A stretch of 64,000 bases of DNA from Bacteroidota bacterium (GTDB lineage Bacteria; Bacteroidota; Bacteroidia; Chitinophagales; Chitinophagaceae): assembly GCA_947456625.1 (NCBI GenBank), contig CANGQJ010000009.1, forward strand, positions 1 to 64,000, given 5' to 3'. Numbering within the stretch: the first letter of the stretch is position 1; each line of letters opens with the position of its first letter. The notes below the pieces were generated by a model. The model saw only the letters and a list, made by a program, of their open reading frames with translations. It had not been told where the DNA came from and did no database searches. Shown piece after piece: positions 1 to 7,440 of the stretch. The position numbers and the translations under genes were made by a program.

Positions 1-275
1 ATGATGTTATTTAAGCTAAAAATTCCTCCTCCATTATAAATGTCTTGTATACCATTTTGTTGCAAGATGCCAGTAGCCATTGAGCTACGGCCTCCACTTA
101 AGCAATAGACAACAATTGGCTTTTGCATTTCCGAAATTTGTTTAATATTGGATTCAACCATATCTAAAGGGATATTGATAGCGCCTGGGATATGGTTTTC
201 TTCAAATTCCATAGGGCTTCTAAAGTCTAATAAAGTGCCCTTTTTTTCCTTAATGGATTTAATTATATTTTGCAT
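1..275 (-). CDS. Rhodanese-like domain protein, C-terminus cut off by window edge
   Basis: About 91 residues from the ATG at 275 down to the window start. The protein shows DFRSPMEF near the N-terminus and the rhodanese active-site loop YCLSGGRSS around residue 67, with the catalytic Cys present. Single-domain rhodaneses are about 100 residues, so only the end is missing. The family moves sulfane sulfur through a persulfide on that Cys; there is no signal peptide, so it should be cytoplasmic. It sits beside a Crp/Fnr regulator, a small DUF2892-like membrane protein and a thioredoxin, a common Bacteroidota grouping for sulfur or thiol stress. It is probably co-transcribed downstream of the Crp gene on the same strand. 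Confidence 0.9.
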   Translation of the reverse strand, partial: MQNIIKSIKEKKGTLLDFRSPMEFEENHIPGAINIPLDMVESNIKQISEMQKPIVVYCLSGGRSSMATGILQQNGIQDIYNGGGIFSLNNI

Positions 276-350
276 TTTGATATATTTTACTTGTACAAAA
301 GTACATAACTCCAATACTTAATTGGGTGACATATATCACACTAAAAAGTA

Positions 351-983
351 TTATTTTTTGATCCAGTCAAAAGAGTTTCGGTTCATAATAATCCAGCCGT
401 TATGCTCCATTTTCTTTAGTAGGCGACTGATTACTTCTCTTGAAGTGTTTAAATCGTTGGCAATATCCTGATGGGTTAAATTCACAATGGCACCAAATTG
501 TTTCACATATTTTAGAATATAAAATTCTAATCGCTCATCCATATTTTTAAATGCAATTTCATGAATTGTTTTTAAAAGTTCCTCATATCTGCTTCGGTAG
601 GTCTTAATTACAAAATAATGCCAACTTTTAAATTCGTTCAACCACTTTTCCATAAATTCTATAGGGATGGCCAAGTATTGTATATCAGTCACCGCTTTGG
701 CTAATACCTGGCTTTGCTCATGATGGTAATTGCAAACTAAAGTAACAGCACATGCTTCACCTGGATTTAAATGGTACATAAAATATTCAACACCGGTTTC
801 GTCTTCCTGATAAAGTTTAATGGTTCCTTCTACCACCAACATGGCAGATTTGATATTCTGACCCATTTTTAATAAAGTAGTACCTGCTTTTGCATCTTTC
901 AATGCTGCTTCATTTAGTATGGCATCGTATAAGCCGTCCTCCCAGTCGGGGAATAGTTTTGTGAGCGTTTCTTTTGTTAACAT
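351..983 (-). CDS. Crp/Fnr family transcriptional regulator
   Basis: 210 residues. The N-terminal half (about 10-125) is a cyclic-nucleotide-binding-type beta-barrel (GTTLLKMGQ, VVEGTIKLY, YHLNPGEAC), followed by a dimerisation helix. A C-terminal winged helix-turn-helix (about 160-205) has the recognition segment LTHQDIANDLNTSREVISR. The Arg/Ser phosphate-cassette residues of true cAMP binders are not evident, and there is no Fnr-type N-terminal Cys cluster. The ligand cannot be predicted; many Bacteroidota relatives respond to redox or nitrosative stress. It is divergent from the DUF2892/thioredoxin pair and lies just upstream of the rhodanese, so it probably controls both sides from the roughly 100-bp intergenic region. 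Confidence 0.92.
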   Translation of the reverse strand: MLTKETLTKLFPDWEDGLYDAILNEAALKDAKAGTTLLKMGQNIKSAMLVVEGTIKLYQEDETGVEYFMYHLNPGEACAVTLVCNYHHEQSQVLAKAVTDIQYLAIPIEFMEKWLNEFKSWHYFVIKTYRSRYEELLKTIHEIAFKNMDERLEFYILKYVKQFGAIVNLTHQDIANDLNTSREVISRLLKKMEHNGWIIMNRNSFDWIKK

Positions 984-1062
984 TTAAAGTTAAATTGTAC
1001 AGTAAATATACGCTATTAGAAAGAATGTAATAATTGTCACAAACAGGTAGTTTTCATTGGTT

Positions 1063-1070
1063 TAATTTTG
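1063..1070 (+). promoter_or_regulatory. Bacteroidota -7 promoter element for the DUF2892/thioredoxin pair
   Basis: TAATTTTG matches TAnnTTTG exactly and ends 13 bases before the ATG at 1084, which implies a leader of only about 8 bases. No clear -33 TTTG was found at the usual spacing. Confidence 0.6.
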
Positions 1071-1083
1071 TAAAAATACCAAC

Positions 1084-1341
1084 ATGAGAAAATTACTTTC
1101 CAAAATTGATTATACGCTAACATTTAGATTACTGCTGAGTATAGCAATGTGTTATACAGGATACATTCAAAATGATTACATGTCAGGTATATTTGGCTTA
1201 TTCTTGGCCGTATATGCAATAATAGGTGCAAAGTATAAAATTGGTTGTGGATACAATGGTTGCGTTTATACGCCAACTTATAAGTCTAAAGAGGTTTTGG
1301 TGGAAGATGTTAAACGTATTGATTTTACAGAAATAAAATAA
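1084..1341 (+). CDS. Small inner-membrane protein, DUF2892/YgaP-like
   Basis: 85 residues with two predicted membrane segments, about 14-30 and 34-50, followed by a CGYNGC motif and a short charged tail. Layout and size resemble the DUF2892 (YgaP-like) family, which is commonly encoded next to rhodaneses. The two Cys near the membrane edge could be thiol-active; that is an inference. Only 5 bases separate it from the thioredoxin gene, so the two are co-transcribed and this protein may act with thioredoxin and the rhodanese in sulfane sulfur or redox handling. Confidence 0.7.
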   Translation: MRKLLSKIDYTLTFRLLLSIAMCYTGYIQNDYMSGIFGLFLAVYAIIGAKYKIGCGYNGCVYTPTYKSKEVLVEDVKRIDFTEIK

Positions 1342-1346
1342 AGATC

Positions 1347-1658
1347 ATGTCCAGTCCTGAAACATTTGCAACAATAATTAATGGTGATTTACCTGTCTTA
1401 GTTGATTTTTTTGCTGAGTGGTGTGGCCCCTGTAAAATGATGCCACCCATTTTGGAACAAGTTAGAAATAAGTTAGGGGGTAAGGTTCGTATTATAAAAA
1501 TTGATGTAGATAAAAATCAAAAACTAGCATCAGAGTTAAATGTATCTAGTGTACCAACTCTTGCAATTTTTTCAAAGGGAGAAATTAAATGGAGACAACC
1601 AGGTGTTCAACAAGCAAATACATTGGTTCAATTATTAAATAAGTATATAGTTTCATAA
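1347..1658 (+). CDS. trxA: Thioredoxin
   Basis: 103 residues, the normal size for a free cytoplasmic thioredoxin. The active site FFAEWCGPCKMMPP is at about residues 22-35 and the cis-Pro loop SVPTLAIF at about 67-74, with no signal peptide. It reduces disulfides using the WCGPC pair. It is the second gene of a two-gene unit with the upstream DUF2892-like gene. A genome usually has several such paralogs; the context suggests this one serves the sulfur/redox module, so the trxA symbol denotes family only. Confidence 0.93.
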   Translation: MSSPETFATIINGDLPVLVDFFAEWCGPCKMMPPILEQVRNKLGGKVRIIKIDVDKNQKLASELNVSSVPTLAIFSKGEIKWRQPGVQQANTLVQLLNKYIVS

Positions 1659-1665
1659 TCTGCCT

Positions 1666-1736
1666 CTGCGTGAGGAAAACATCCCCTGAAATCGGTCAAA
1701 ATCGGTTGATTTCGGTTTTGTGAAAACATAACTAAC
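1666..1736 (+). repeat. Diverged 71-bp intergenic repeat, copy A
   Basis: By my count this matches 10075-10145 without gaps at about 52 of 71 positions. It begins CTGCGTGAGGAAAAC, contains the core GGTCAAAATC followed by TTGATTT, and ends TAACTAAC. It abuts the truncated tRNA-Met. A weaker partial copy with the same core lies at about 2600-2665. Confidence 0.6.
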
Positions 1737-1771
1737 TACAAATCAACGCTTTCATTTTCTCAAAAAATCTT

Positions 1772-1811
1772 CATAACCCTGAGGTCCCGGGTTCAAATCC
1801 CGGTCTCGCTA
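1772..1811 (+). pseudogene. 3' half of a tRNA-Met(CAT) gene
   Basis: Starting exactly at the anticodon CAT, the sequence continues as a normal tRNA: loop AA, stem CCCTG, variable loop AGGTC, T-arm CCGGG/TTCAAAT/CCCGG, 3' acceptor strand TCTCGCT and discriminator A. The matching 5' acceptor strand AGCGAGA, the D-arm and the 5' anticodon stem are absent upstream; the bases before CAT do not pair. This is not a functional tRNA. The break inside the anticodon loop is where many tyrosine recombinases exchange strands, so it reads as the displaced 3' end left at one border of an integrated element. An intact copy should lie elsewhere. Confidence 0.8.
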
Positions 1812-1861
1812 CAATGTTATTTTATAAAATAACTATTATTTTAAAGAATAACCTATGACTT

Positions 1862-1897
1862 CAGAAAGTCGGCTTTAAGGGCCGACTTTCTGTTTTT
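1862..1897 (+). terminator. Rho-independent terminator of the former tRNA gene
   Basis: A perfect 12-bp stem, CAGAAAGTCGGC with GCCGACTTTCTG, surrounds a 7-base loop and is followed by TTTTT. It lies 50 bases after the tRNA fragment, which supports this being the original tRNA locus rather than a stray copy. Confidence 0.9.
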
Positions 1898-1919
1898 AAG
1901 GAACTTTTTTGGAAAGTGA

Positions 1920-2537
1920 TTATTTGGGACTAACGATATAAAACACAGTATCTATAAAATAGAGCATACCATTTTGTGTTAATACATTTTCGTCATGAAG
2001 ATCTTCTAGAATCAAATTTAGCTCCTCATTATAATAGTCGTGGTTCTTTTTATTAATAAAGCCATTATTTTCTAAAAAGGCTTTTACCATATTTAAATCT
2101 GTTTTTTCATTTGCTTTTACAAAAGGCTGTTCAACCACAGCATATAATACATCCAAATCTTTGTGAAAACCCAATAGTTGATATGAAGTATCAGGGAAAA
2201 ATAAATTATTCAGTAAGAGGTTGTGAAAATAATCTACCCAACTTGCGTAGTAAATTGCATCATTCAATTTAAGAACAGTTGAGCCATCTTTTAAGTAGAC
2301 CTTCTGTTCGGCACCTTGCGAAACGTATAAATCTATACTGATATTCTTCACCCAAAGATTATTGTCATCTGCAAATTGAACTAAGCTCTTTGTTTCTTCT
2401 TCTTTGTGCTGCTGGTGGTCTTTAGCCATTGTGCTTGTTCCTTGGCTTCCTTTAAGGTAACTGCAGGCTGCTTGGATAAGATGATGGTGCTTAACTTGGC
2501 TCTTTCCAGAAAGGATATGTTGTATGTCATCTCTCAT
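1920..2537 (-). CDS. Kinase-like domain of the type found in polyvalent mobile-element proteins
   Basis: 205 residues, cytoplasmic. After a polar, His/Gln-rich N-terminus (about 1-60), the rest resembles the Ser/Thr/Tyr kinase-like domain of phage and conjugative-element polyvalent proteins. It has a short beta-rich lobe (AEQKVYLKDG, VLKLNDAIYY), a hinge-like AVVEQPFV, and a late LEDLHDENVL segment in the position of a catalytic HxDxxxxN loop, followed by LYFIDTVF like the DFG strand. Substrate and activity are unknown. As a stand-alone gene it may be a remnant of a larger protein. Its position just inside the truncated tRNA junction fits mobile-element cargo. Confidence 0.65.
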   Translation of the reverse strand: MRDDIQHILSGKSQVKHHHLIQAACSYLKGSQGTSTMAKDHQQHKEEETKSLVQFADDNNLWVKNISIDLYVSQGAEQKVYLKDGSTVLKLNDAIYYASWVDYFHNLLLNNLFFPDTSYQLLGFHKDLDVLYAVVEQPFVKANEKTDLNMVKAFLENNGFINKKNHDYYNEELNLILEDLHDENVLTQNGMLYFIDTVFYIVSPK

Positions 2538-2553
2538 GCAGTATTTAGTTAAG

Positions 2554-2561
2554 CAAAGTTA
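2554..2561 (-). promoter_or_regulatory. -7 promoter element for the kinase-like gene
   Basis: On the minus strand this reads TAACTTTG, an exact TAnnTTTG match ending 17 bases before the ATG at 2537. It supports that start codon. Confidence 0.5.
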
Positions 2562-2599
2562 ATCAATTATTTCAATCATTCTGCTGGTGCACTGTTCTT

Positions 2600-2665
2600 C
2601 ATTAATCACCCTGTTTATTTTGGTCAAAATCATTGATTTTAAGCATTTTAAATAACTTACCTAAT
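2600..2665 (+). repeat. Partial copy C of the intergenic repeat
   Basis: This shares GGTCAAAATC (2622-2631) followed by ATTGATTT with copy A, and has weaker similarity in the flanks. A separate CTGCGTGAG motif lies at 2718-2726. Confidence 0.4.
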
Positions 2666-2667
2666 TT

Positions 2668-2683
2668 TTAGAACTAGTTCTAA
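2668..2683. promoter_or_regulatory. 16-bp perfect palindrome, possible operator
   Basis: TTAGAACTAGTTCTAA is an exact inverted repeat with no spacer in the 236-bp gap between the kinase-like and DUF2975 genes. It could bind a dimeric regulator. No regulator is encoded beside it, so function is unproven. Confidence 0.35.
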
Positions 2684-2773
2684 GGACTTACGTTAAATCG
2701 TGGGTCCTTTGTTGATTCTGCGTGAGTTTTTTTTAGAATTTTATTTCACATACCTAAAATGTAAAATCATTTT

Positions 2774-3232
2774 CTATTTTAATATATATTGTCTTTTTAA
2801 TTTTTTTTCAAATACACTTGCTATACTAGCAACTATAATAGATAAAAAAGTAGTTAAAATACAAAGTGAAATAAAACCAGCAGGGTCATCTTCTTTATTA
2901 TGAAATAATAGTATAAATATACCCGCAGATAATATAAAAATGCTGAATAAAATGGCGCAATACTTTATAATCTTTAATTCTCTAACAGCAATTAATGAAA
3001 ATATTTTATTTTGTCCATAGTATCCTAGTATTTTAAAACCTTTATATAAAGCAACAAAGAAAGGTATAGAAGCTATATATCCAAATAATATAAATGGATC
3101 AGAATAAATATGGTAAAGGTCTAAATTGACTGCCCTTCCCTCAGTAAGGGGTACCCGAATTAAAAAACTGAGTATCACAATACCGAAAATGATGATAAGA
3201 GACTGAAGAAAGATTATGGTAGTCCTTTTCAT
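2774..3232 (-). CDS. DUF2975 family membrane protein
   Basis: 152 residues with four predicted membrane segments: about 5-25, 48-65, 85-110 and 120-140. The family signature is clear: IPFFVALYKGFKIL, then NKIFSLIAVRELKIIKYCAI, then an acidic EDDPAG loop. DUF2975 proteins (YoaS type) are of unknown function. They are usually followed by a small Cro/C1-type HTH gene (YozG type). Here the downstream 236 bp hold no such gene, so this is an orphan copy. Weak flanking repeats suggest it was carried in with the accessory region. Confidence 0.85.
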   Translation of the reverse strand: MKRTTIIFLQSLIIIFGIVILSFLIRVPLTEGRAVNLDLYHIYSDPFILFGYIASIPFFVALYKGFKILGYYGQNKIFSLIAVRELKIIKYCAILFSIFILSAGIFILLFHNKEDDPAGFISLCILTTFLSIIVASIASVFEKKLKRQYILK

Positions 3233-3312
3233 TTTATAATTTAAGTGAAGTTATTGTAAAGTGATGATTATTTAGATGCATAGTAATTCACCATTTCAAT
3301 TAATTTTAACCA

Positions 3313-3324
3313 CTGCGTGAGGAA
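3313..3324 (+). repeat. CTGCGTGAGGAA junction motif
   Basis: The same 12 bases open repeat copy A at 1666. Near-identical versions occur at 2718-2726, 4572-4580 and 10075, always between genes. Confidence 0.45.
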
Positions 3325-3329
3325 TTTCA

Positions 3330-3359
3330 AAAAAAGAGACCCCTATTGCTAGAGGCCTC
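3330..3359 (-). terminator. Terminator of the two-lipoprotein operon
   Basis: On the minus strand GAGGCCTCT pairs with AGGGGTCTC, using two G-U pairs, over a 6-base loop and is followed by TTTTTTT. It lies 32 bases after the lipoprotein stop. Confidence 0.75.
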
Positions 3360-3391
3360 CGTTGTATTTTTTCAAACTTAAATTAAATTTG

Positions 3392-3946
3392 TTATTTCTT
3401 TTGAGAGGCTGCTACCTCAGCTTTTAATGTTGATGGATCGAATATGCGATAAATAGTAACAACTTTATCTCCTTTCCACCATAAAATCATGTGAAGAGGC
3501 ACTTTGGTAACCGTATTGGTGTATTTCCCTTTTCCTGTCCATAAACCCCAATAGCCAGTAGCAACTTGACCGTTATTTCCTGTGAAAGTTTTAAGATCGC
3601 CTTTATTTAATGTCATAGTAATATCGCTAAATAAAGTATGAGTGAACATGTCAGCATTAATGAATGCAGAGCGGCCTCCTGGAGTTACTTTATACTTATT
3701 AAGACTATCTACATTATTTGCAAATCCATCAATTGCTTTAAGTGTGTCTACATATACTTCATGGGCAAGAGAGGTGTCATTTTTCATGTACCCCTCAATC
3801 ATTTGCTTTGCTTTTGCTGTCTTGTCATCTAATGACACATAGCTTCCTCCTTCCGTATCTTCAGAAGTAGCAGTAGTTTTTGTTTCTTGGTTTGTACAAG
3901 CAATTAATGATGCTGATACAAGAATACATAATAATAGTTTTTTCAT
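3392..3946 (-). CDS. NTF2-like lipoprotein
   Basis: 184 residues. A lipoprotein signal ends at the lipobox SLIAC (Cys about 17). The mature part is a cone-shaped NTF2/SnoaL-type fold by pattern: a first helix (AKQMIEGYMKNDTSLAHEVY), then a run of strands ending in a Trp-rich segment (YWGLWTGKGKY, MILWWKGDK) and VVTIYRIFDP. Such proteins bind small ligands or act as enzymes, but no catalytic Asp/His set can be assigned. It is 21 bases downstream of a related lipoprotein gene on the same strand, so the pair is an operon from tandem duplication and divergence. Confidence 0.75.
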   Translation of the reverse strand: MKKLLLCILVSASLIACTNQETKTTATSEDTEGGSYVSLDDKTAKAKQMIEGYMKNDTSLAHEVYVDTLKAIDGFANNVDSLNKYKVTPGGRSAFINADMFTHTLFSDITMTLNKGDLKTFTGNNGQVATGYWGLWTGKGKYTNTVTKVPLHMILWWKGDKVVTIYRIFDPSTLKAEVAASQKK

Positions 3947-3967
3947 TTTGTTCTTTTTACTAGAAAT

Positions 3968-4489
3968 TTATTCTCCATCTGTCATTTTTCTTTCTGTAAC
4001 AAACATTCTTTGAATTTTTCCATTTACAAGATTCACATCAAAGTATTGGTTGTATTTTACTTCTTTGCCATCAATTGTTTGAGTCACTTGTGCTCCTGTA
4101 GTAACCCATTCGTTTAATTTTCCGCTTTTGTCCGTGTAACTATTTGCGGCAGAAAAATTTATTTTCCATTTTGGGTTATTACTTGCAAACCAAGTTGATA
4201 AATTCTTGATATTACTGTCAGCAGATGTTACCACATTTCCTTCAGGGGTATAAATTTTTAAATTTTCACTTGCTTCTAAACTACGAATAGTAGCTGTGTC
4301 TCTATCATTGTGGGCCTTAAAAAATTTTTCAATTATTTCAACATTTGCAGGATTTCCTCCATACAAGTCTGTTCTACCTTCACCTCCGGACATGTCAAAA
4401 CCAATAGGTTGTTTTTCGGATTTAGCGCTTTGTGTTGAACAAGCAAATAAAGATGTTGAAACAATAATACTAAGCAATAGTTTTTTCAT
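3968..4489 (-). CDS. NTF2-like (SnoaL/nuclear-transport-factor-2 type) lipoprotein
   Basis: 173 residues, with a lipobox SLFAC (Cys about 17) and then a low-complexity linker. The fold body begins VEIIEKFFKAHNDRDTATIR, a typical NTF2-like first helix, continues through LKIYTPEGNVV, and ends with KYNQYFDVNLVNGKIQRMF, a standard closing strand pair of the family. It is probably anchored in the outer membrane or periplasm. It is the first gene of a two-gene unit with the lipoprotein at 3392-3946, and it resembles the lipoprotein at 20120-20632 in layout. Ligand unknown. Confidence 0.78.
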   Translation of the reverse strand: MKKLLLSIIVSTSLFACSTQSAKSEKQPIGFDMSGGEGRTDLYGGNPANVEIIEKFFKAHNDRDTATIRSLEASENLKIYTPEGNVVTSADSNIKNLSTWFASNNPKWKINFSAANSYTDKSGKLNEWVTTGAQVTQTIDGKEVKYNQYFDVNLVNGKIQRMFVTERKMTDGE

Positions 4490-4632
4490 AAATTTTTGGG
4501 TTTGATGAATTATAAATTTACTAAATATGTAGTAATAAATAATAAAATAATTCTCTAGTTACTCATTTTTTTGCGTCAGGAATTCATTATTTATAAAATT
4601 TTAATATTTCTTTGCTTTTAAAATCAATAACA

Positions 4633-5040
4633 ATGAACTTAATAAAAATAGAATCCTTAATAAATGCTCCTATTATTAAAGTATGGGAATTTTGGACTAA
4701 AGAAGAGCATGTGAAAAATTGGAATTTTGCTAATTCAGATTGGCATTGCCCAAATGCTACAAATAACTTAGTAGTAGGAGGTGAATTTCATTATATTATG
4801 TCATCAAAAGATAATTCAATGAGTTTTGATTTCTGGGGTACTTATGAAAAAATTATAATTGAAAAAGGGATTGAAATTTTATTAGGGGATGGTCGTAAGG
4901 TGAAAGTAACTTTTGAATCATCAGATGCAGGAACTATAGTTATAGAAGAATTTGAACCAGAGCAACAAAACCCTGTAGAAATGCAAAGAGCTGGTTGGCA
5001 AATGATTTTGGATAATTTCAAAAATTATGTCGAACAATAA
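4633..5040 (+). CDS. SRPBCC (AHSA1-type) domain protein
   Basis: 135 residues from ATG 4633; an ATG at 4612 would add seven residues that do not fit the family. The N-terminal strand LIKIESLINAPIIKVWEFWT is diagnostic of AHSA1/START-like proteins, followed by VGGEFHYIM, FDFWGTYEKI and the long C-terminal helix QRAGWQMILDNFKNYVEQ. The fold makes a hydrophobic pocket, and many bacterial members are small stress or polyketide-like ligand binders of unknown role. It is a single gene, opposite in direction to its neighbours, within the accessory region. Confidence 0.88.
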   Translation: MNLIKIESLINAPIIKVWEFWTKEEHVKNWNFANSDWHCPNATNNLVVGGEFHYIMSSKDNSMSFDFWGTYEKIIIEKGIEILLGDGRKVKVTFESSDAGTIVIEEFEPEQQNPVEMQRAGWQMILDNFKNYVEQ

Positions 5041-5182
5041 TTTTTATAAAATGAATAAATTACAATACACTATTAAAATAAATGCGACAGTCAATAAGAT
5101 TTAACTGAATACATGAATAACTCATGGCCAAAGGCGCTAAATAAACTCAAAGAAATTTGCGAAGATTAATACCGGTTGTTTT

Positions 5183-6016
5183 TTAATTTGCCAACGACCC
5201 ATAAAAATAGGCTGCCGTTACTCCGCCATCCATTAAAAAATCACTTCCTGTAATGAACGCTCCTTGTTCACTCATTAATAATGCAGCAACGGAGCCTACT
5301 TCATCGGGCGTGCCTGCTCGTCCAACTGCTGAAGCTGAAATCATTTTTCTATAACTTTCTCCTCTCGGTCCGTTTAATTCCTCTTTAGCAAAAGGGGTAA
5401 TTATAATTCCAGGACTAATTGCATTAATTCTTGCCCCTCTTTTACCCCAACGAACAGCTTCAGCGCTCACACGTAAAGAATTCCCTCTTTTTGAAAGTTG
5501 ATAAGCGTGTAAAGAATCTTTTACATTGTTTACATTAACCAATGGAAGCGATAATAGTTCCTCCACTGCAGTAGTTGCCAATGCTTTATCTTCTTCTATG
5601 GTAAGTGCTGGTAGTCTATGACCAGATTGTGATGATATTACTACACCAGCGCCGCCCTGTTCAATAACATTACCAAATGCTTCAAGTACTAAAGCAGTTC
5701 CATACAAGTCCACTTTTAAAATAGTCTCCGGTGAAGCTTGAGAGGGAGAAACACCTGCTGCATGTATTAGTCCAATAACTTTTCCAATACTTACCGCTTT
5801 TGATACTAATTCATCTACTGATGCTCTAGATGCTACATCTACAACAGTTGTACTTACTTCAAATCCTGCATCAGCTAAAGTTTTGGCAGCAACTTCGGCA
5901 TTTTCAATTTTAATATCTGAAATTAATATATGCTTACCTGCAGTTACTCTTCTGACAATTGCTTGACCAATAGCTCCTGCGCCAATTAGTACAATTACTT
6001 TAACTTCTTTTGACAT
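5183..6016 (-). CDS. Short-chain dehydrogenase/reductase (SDR)
   Basis: 277 residues. The Rossmann start is VIVLIGAGAIGQAI, with GAGxIG in place of the classical TGxxxGxG. HAAGV is at about 86-90, the catalytic Ser in VISSQSGH is at about 128, and YQLSKRG supplies the catalytic Tyr and Lys. A stretch of about 30 residues is inserted between Ser and Tyr, as in hydroxysteroid-dehydrogenase-like SDRs. The ending ITGSDFLMDGG is canonical. It probably uses NAD(H) on an alcohol/ketone substrate that cannot be named from sequence. It lies 67 bases downstream of the serine hydrolase remnant. Confidence 0.9.
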   Translation of the reverse strand: MSKEVKVIVLIGAGAIGQAIVRRVTAGKHILISDIKIENAEVAAKTLADAGFEVSTTVVDVASRASVDELVSKAVSIGKVIGLIHAAGVSPSQASPETILKVDLYGTALVLEAFGNVIEQGGAGVVISSQSGHRLPALTIEEDKALATTAVEELLSLPLVNVNNVKDSLHAYQLSKRGNSLRVSAEAVRWGKRGARINAISPGIIITPFAKEELNGPRGESYRKMISASAVGRAGTPDEVGSVAALLMSEQGAFITGSDFLMDGGVTAAYFYGSLAN

Positions 6017-6045
6017 TTATAATTAATATTTAATTAGGTATAACG

Positions 6046-6062
6046 CTTGCTTTTAAAGCAAG
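6046..6062. promoter_or_regulatory. Palindrome in the SDR leader
   Basis: CTTGCTTT and AAAGCAAG form a perfect 8-bp inverted repeat around one base. It sits between the -7 element at 6079-6086 and the SDR start, so it is a possible operator or leader hairpin. It lacks a following T-run, so a terminator is less likely. Confidence 0.4.
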
Positions 6063-6078
6063 TAATTTCCAATTAGTA

Positions 6079-6086
6079 CAAAATTA
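6079..6086 (-). promoter_or_regulatory. -7 promoter element for the SDR gene
   Basis: TAATTTTG on the minus strand, an exact TAnnTTTG match, ends about 63 bases before the SDR ATG and overlaps the stop of the upstream hydrolase. Confidence 0.45.
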
Positions 6087-7350
6087 CAATGCTTTTATCA
6101 TCCATTTGTAAAAGTTTTCCCAAGATGGTATTTGACCATAATTTTCATTTTGAGTTAAATATATTCCTATAACTTCTCTTTTAGGGTCTATAAAAAATGA
6201 AGTACAGTTTGATCCAACCCAAGAAATTGATTTTTCAGGTAGTGGTGAGTCATTGCCTTCTCTTCTTGTGAATTGATATCCAAAAGTGAAACCTTTATCA
6301 GGATTCCCAGTTACGGATCCATTGATATTTGAAGGCAATTGATCTGTTTTCATTAGAGCAATAGTTTCTGGTTTTGCAATCATTTTATTGCCATACATAC
6401 CATTTTTTAATATCATGGTACAAAATTTCAAATAGTCGTCTATCGTTGAAATTAAACCACCCGAAGCGCTAGTAAATATTTTTGGTCCTGAGATTAATAC
6501 ACTTGATACATTTCCTGGATCAGCCATTACCATTTCTCCTTTTTCATCTAGTTTGTATAAGGTTGTATGTCTTGATGCGTCAGTAGAGTCTAAATGAAAT
6601 TTGGTATCATTCATTTGCATTGGTCCAAATATTCTCTTATTCAAAAAATCTTTAAAAGACATCCCAGAAACAATTTCAATCACACGAGCTGCAACATTTG
6701 TTGATTGACCATATTCCCAGCTTTCACCCGGTTCATAATCAAGTGGAAGTTTTGCTAGTTCTTTGCAAAAATGTGCTAGGTCATATTTTGTAACATCTTT
6801 ATATGTTGCTGCATAAAGATCTTTTTGGTTAGGCGAAAAGCCGCCTGGAAAACCAGCAGTATGAGTGAGTAAATTTCTTAAAAATATATGATTTTTTGCT
6901 GGATGTGTTCTTAAAACTACAACACCATTTAAAGTATCTCTTCTATCAAGAACAACTGGATTTGCAAAGTCAGGTAAATATTTGTCTAATCTATCATTCA
7001 TATGAATTAATCCATCTTCCTGTAATAGTAACAAAGCAAGAGAAGCTATCGGCTTTGTCATAGATTGTATTCTGAAAAAACTATTGCGTTTCAAAGGGGG
7101 TATGTGTGCTAACATCTGACTCACCTATAGTATTGCTAGCAACAATTACGCCTTTTTCATATAAAAGATAGGTTCCGCCTGAAATCATTTTATTAGAAAT
7201 ATCAGCTTTAATTGAATACTCAAATGAATCAATTGCAGCAGTATTAATTTCGTATTTTAATATTTTTTCAACCTTATTATTACTTTTTTGAGCAGATAAG
7301 TTGGTGGTTAAAAATAATGTTGCAATAAAGCAAGATAATAGTTTTTTCAT
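6084..7350 (-). pseudogene. Serine hydrolase (beta-lactamase class C/esterase type), frameshifted
   Basis: Two overlapping frames make one enzyme. 7350-7081 gives the signal peptide (cleavage after LSAQ) and the N-terminal strands. 7124-6084 gives the rest, starting in SFFRIQSMTKPIASLALLLL with the SxxK catalytic pair. WEYGQSTNVAARVIE occupies the position of the family's Tyr motif. The frame is lost in a run of five C near 7092-7096: removing one C joins the halves as a typical TPLKRNSFFRIQSMTK. The total would be about 420 residues, normal for the family. Either a recent pseudogene or an indel error in a homopolymer. Confidence 0.85.
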
Positions 7351-7440
7351 TTTTCATTATTGAATCACTAAAATAGGATAAAAATAGTATCAAAATGAAA
7401 CTAAACCAGGAAATTAATATAAAGCCTGTATACAGAAAAA

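Noticed and set aside
1666..4600. Integron cassette array, suggested by one repeat per gene junction and mostly same-direction genes
   Set aside because: No GTTRRRY/RYYYAAC attC core pair is visible in the repeats, and no integron integrase is encoded in the window.
5114..5170. 18-residue open frame MNNSWPKALNKLKEICED between the SRPBCC and SDR genes
   Set aside because: Too short, with no promoter or conserved motif that I recognise. It may be a gene remnant but cannot be supported.
7081..7124. Programmed +1 frameshift like prfB (CTTTGA is present)
   Set aside because: In the reading frame the codons are CCC TTT GAA, with no stop at the slip point and no Shine-Dalgarno-like stimulator. A homopolymer indel is simpler.
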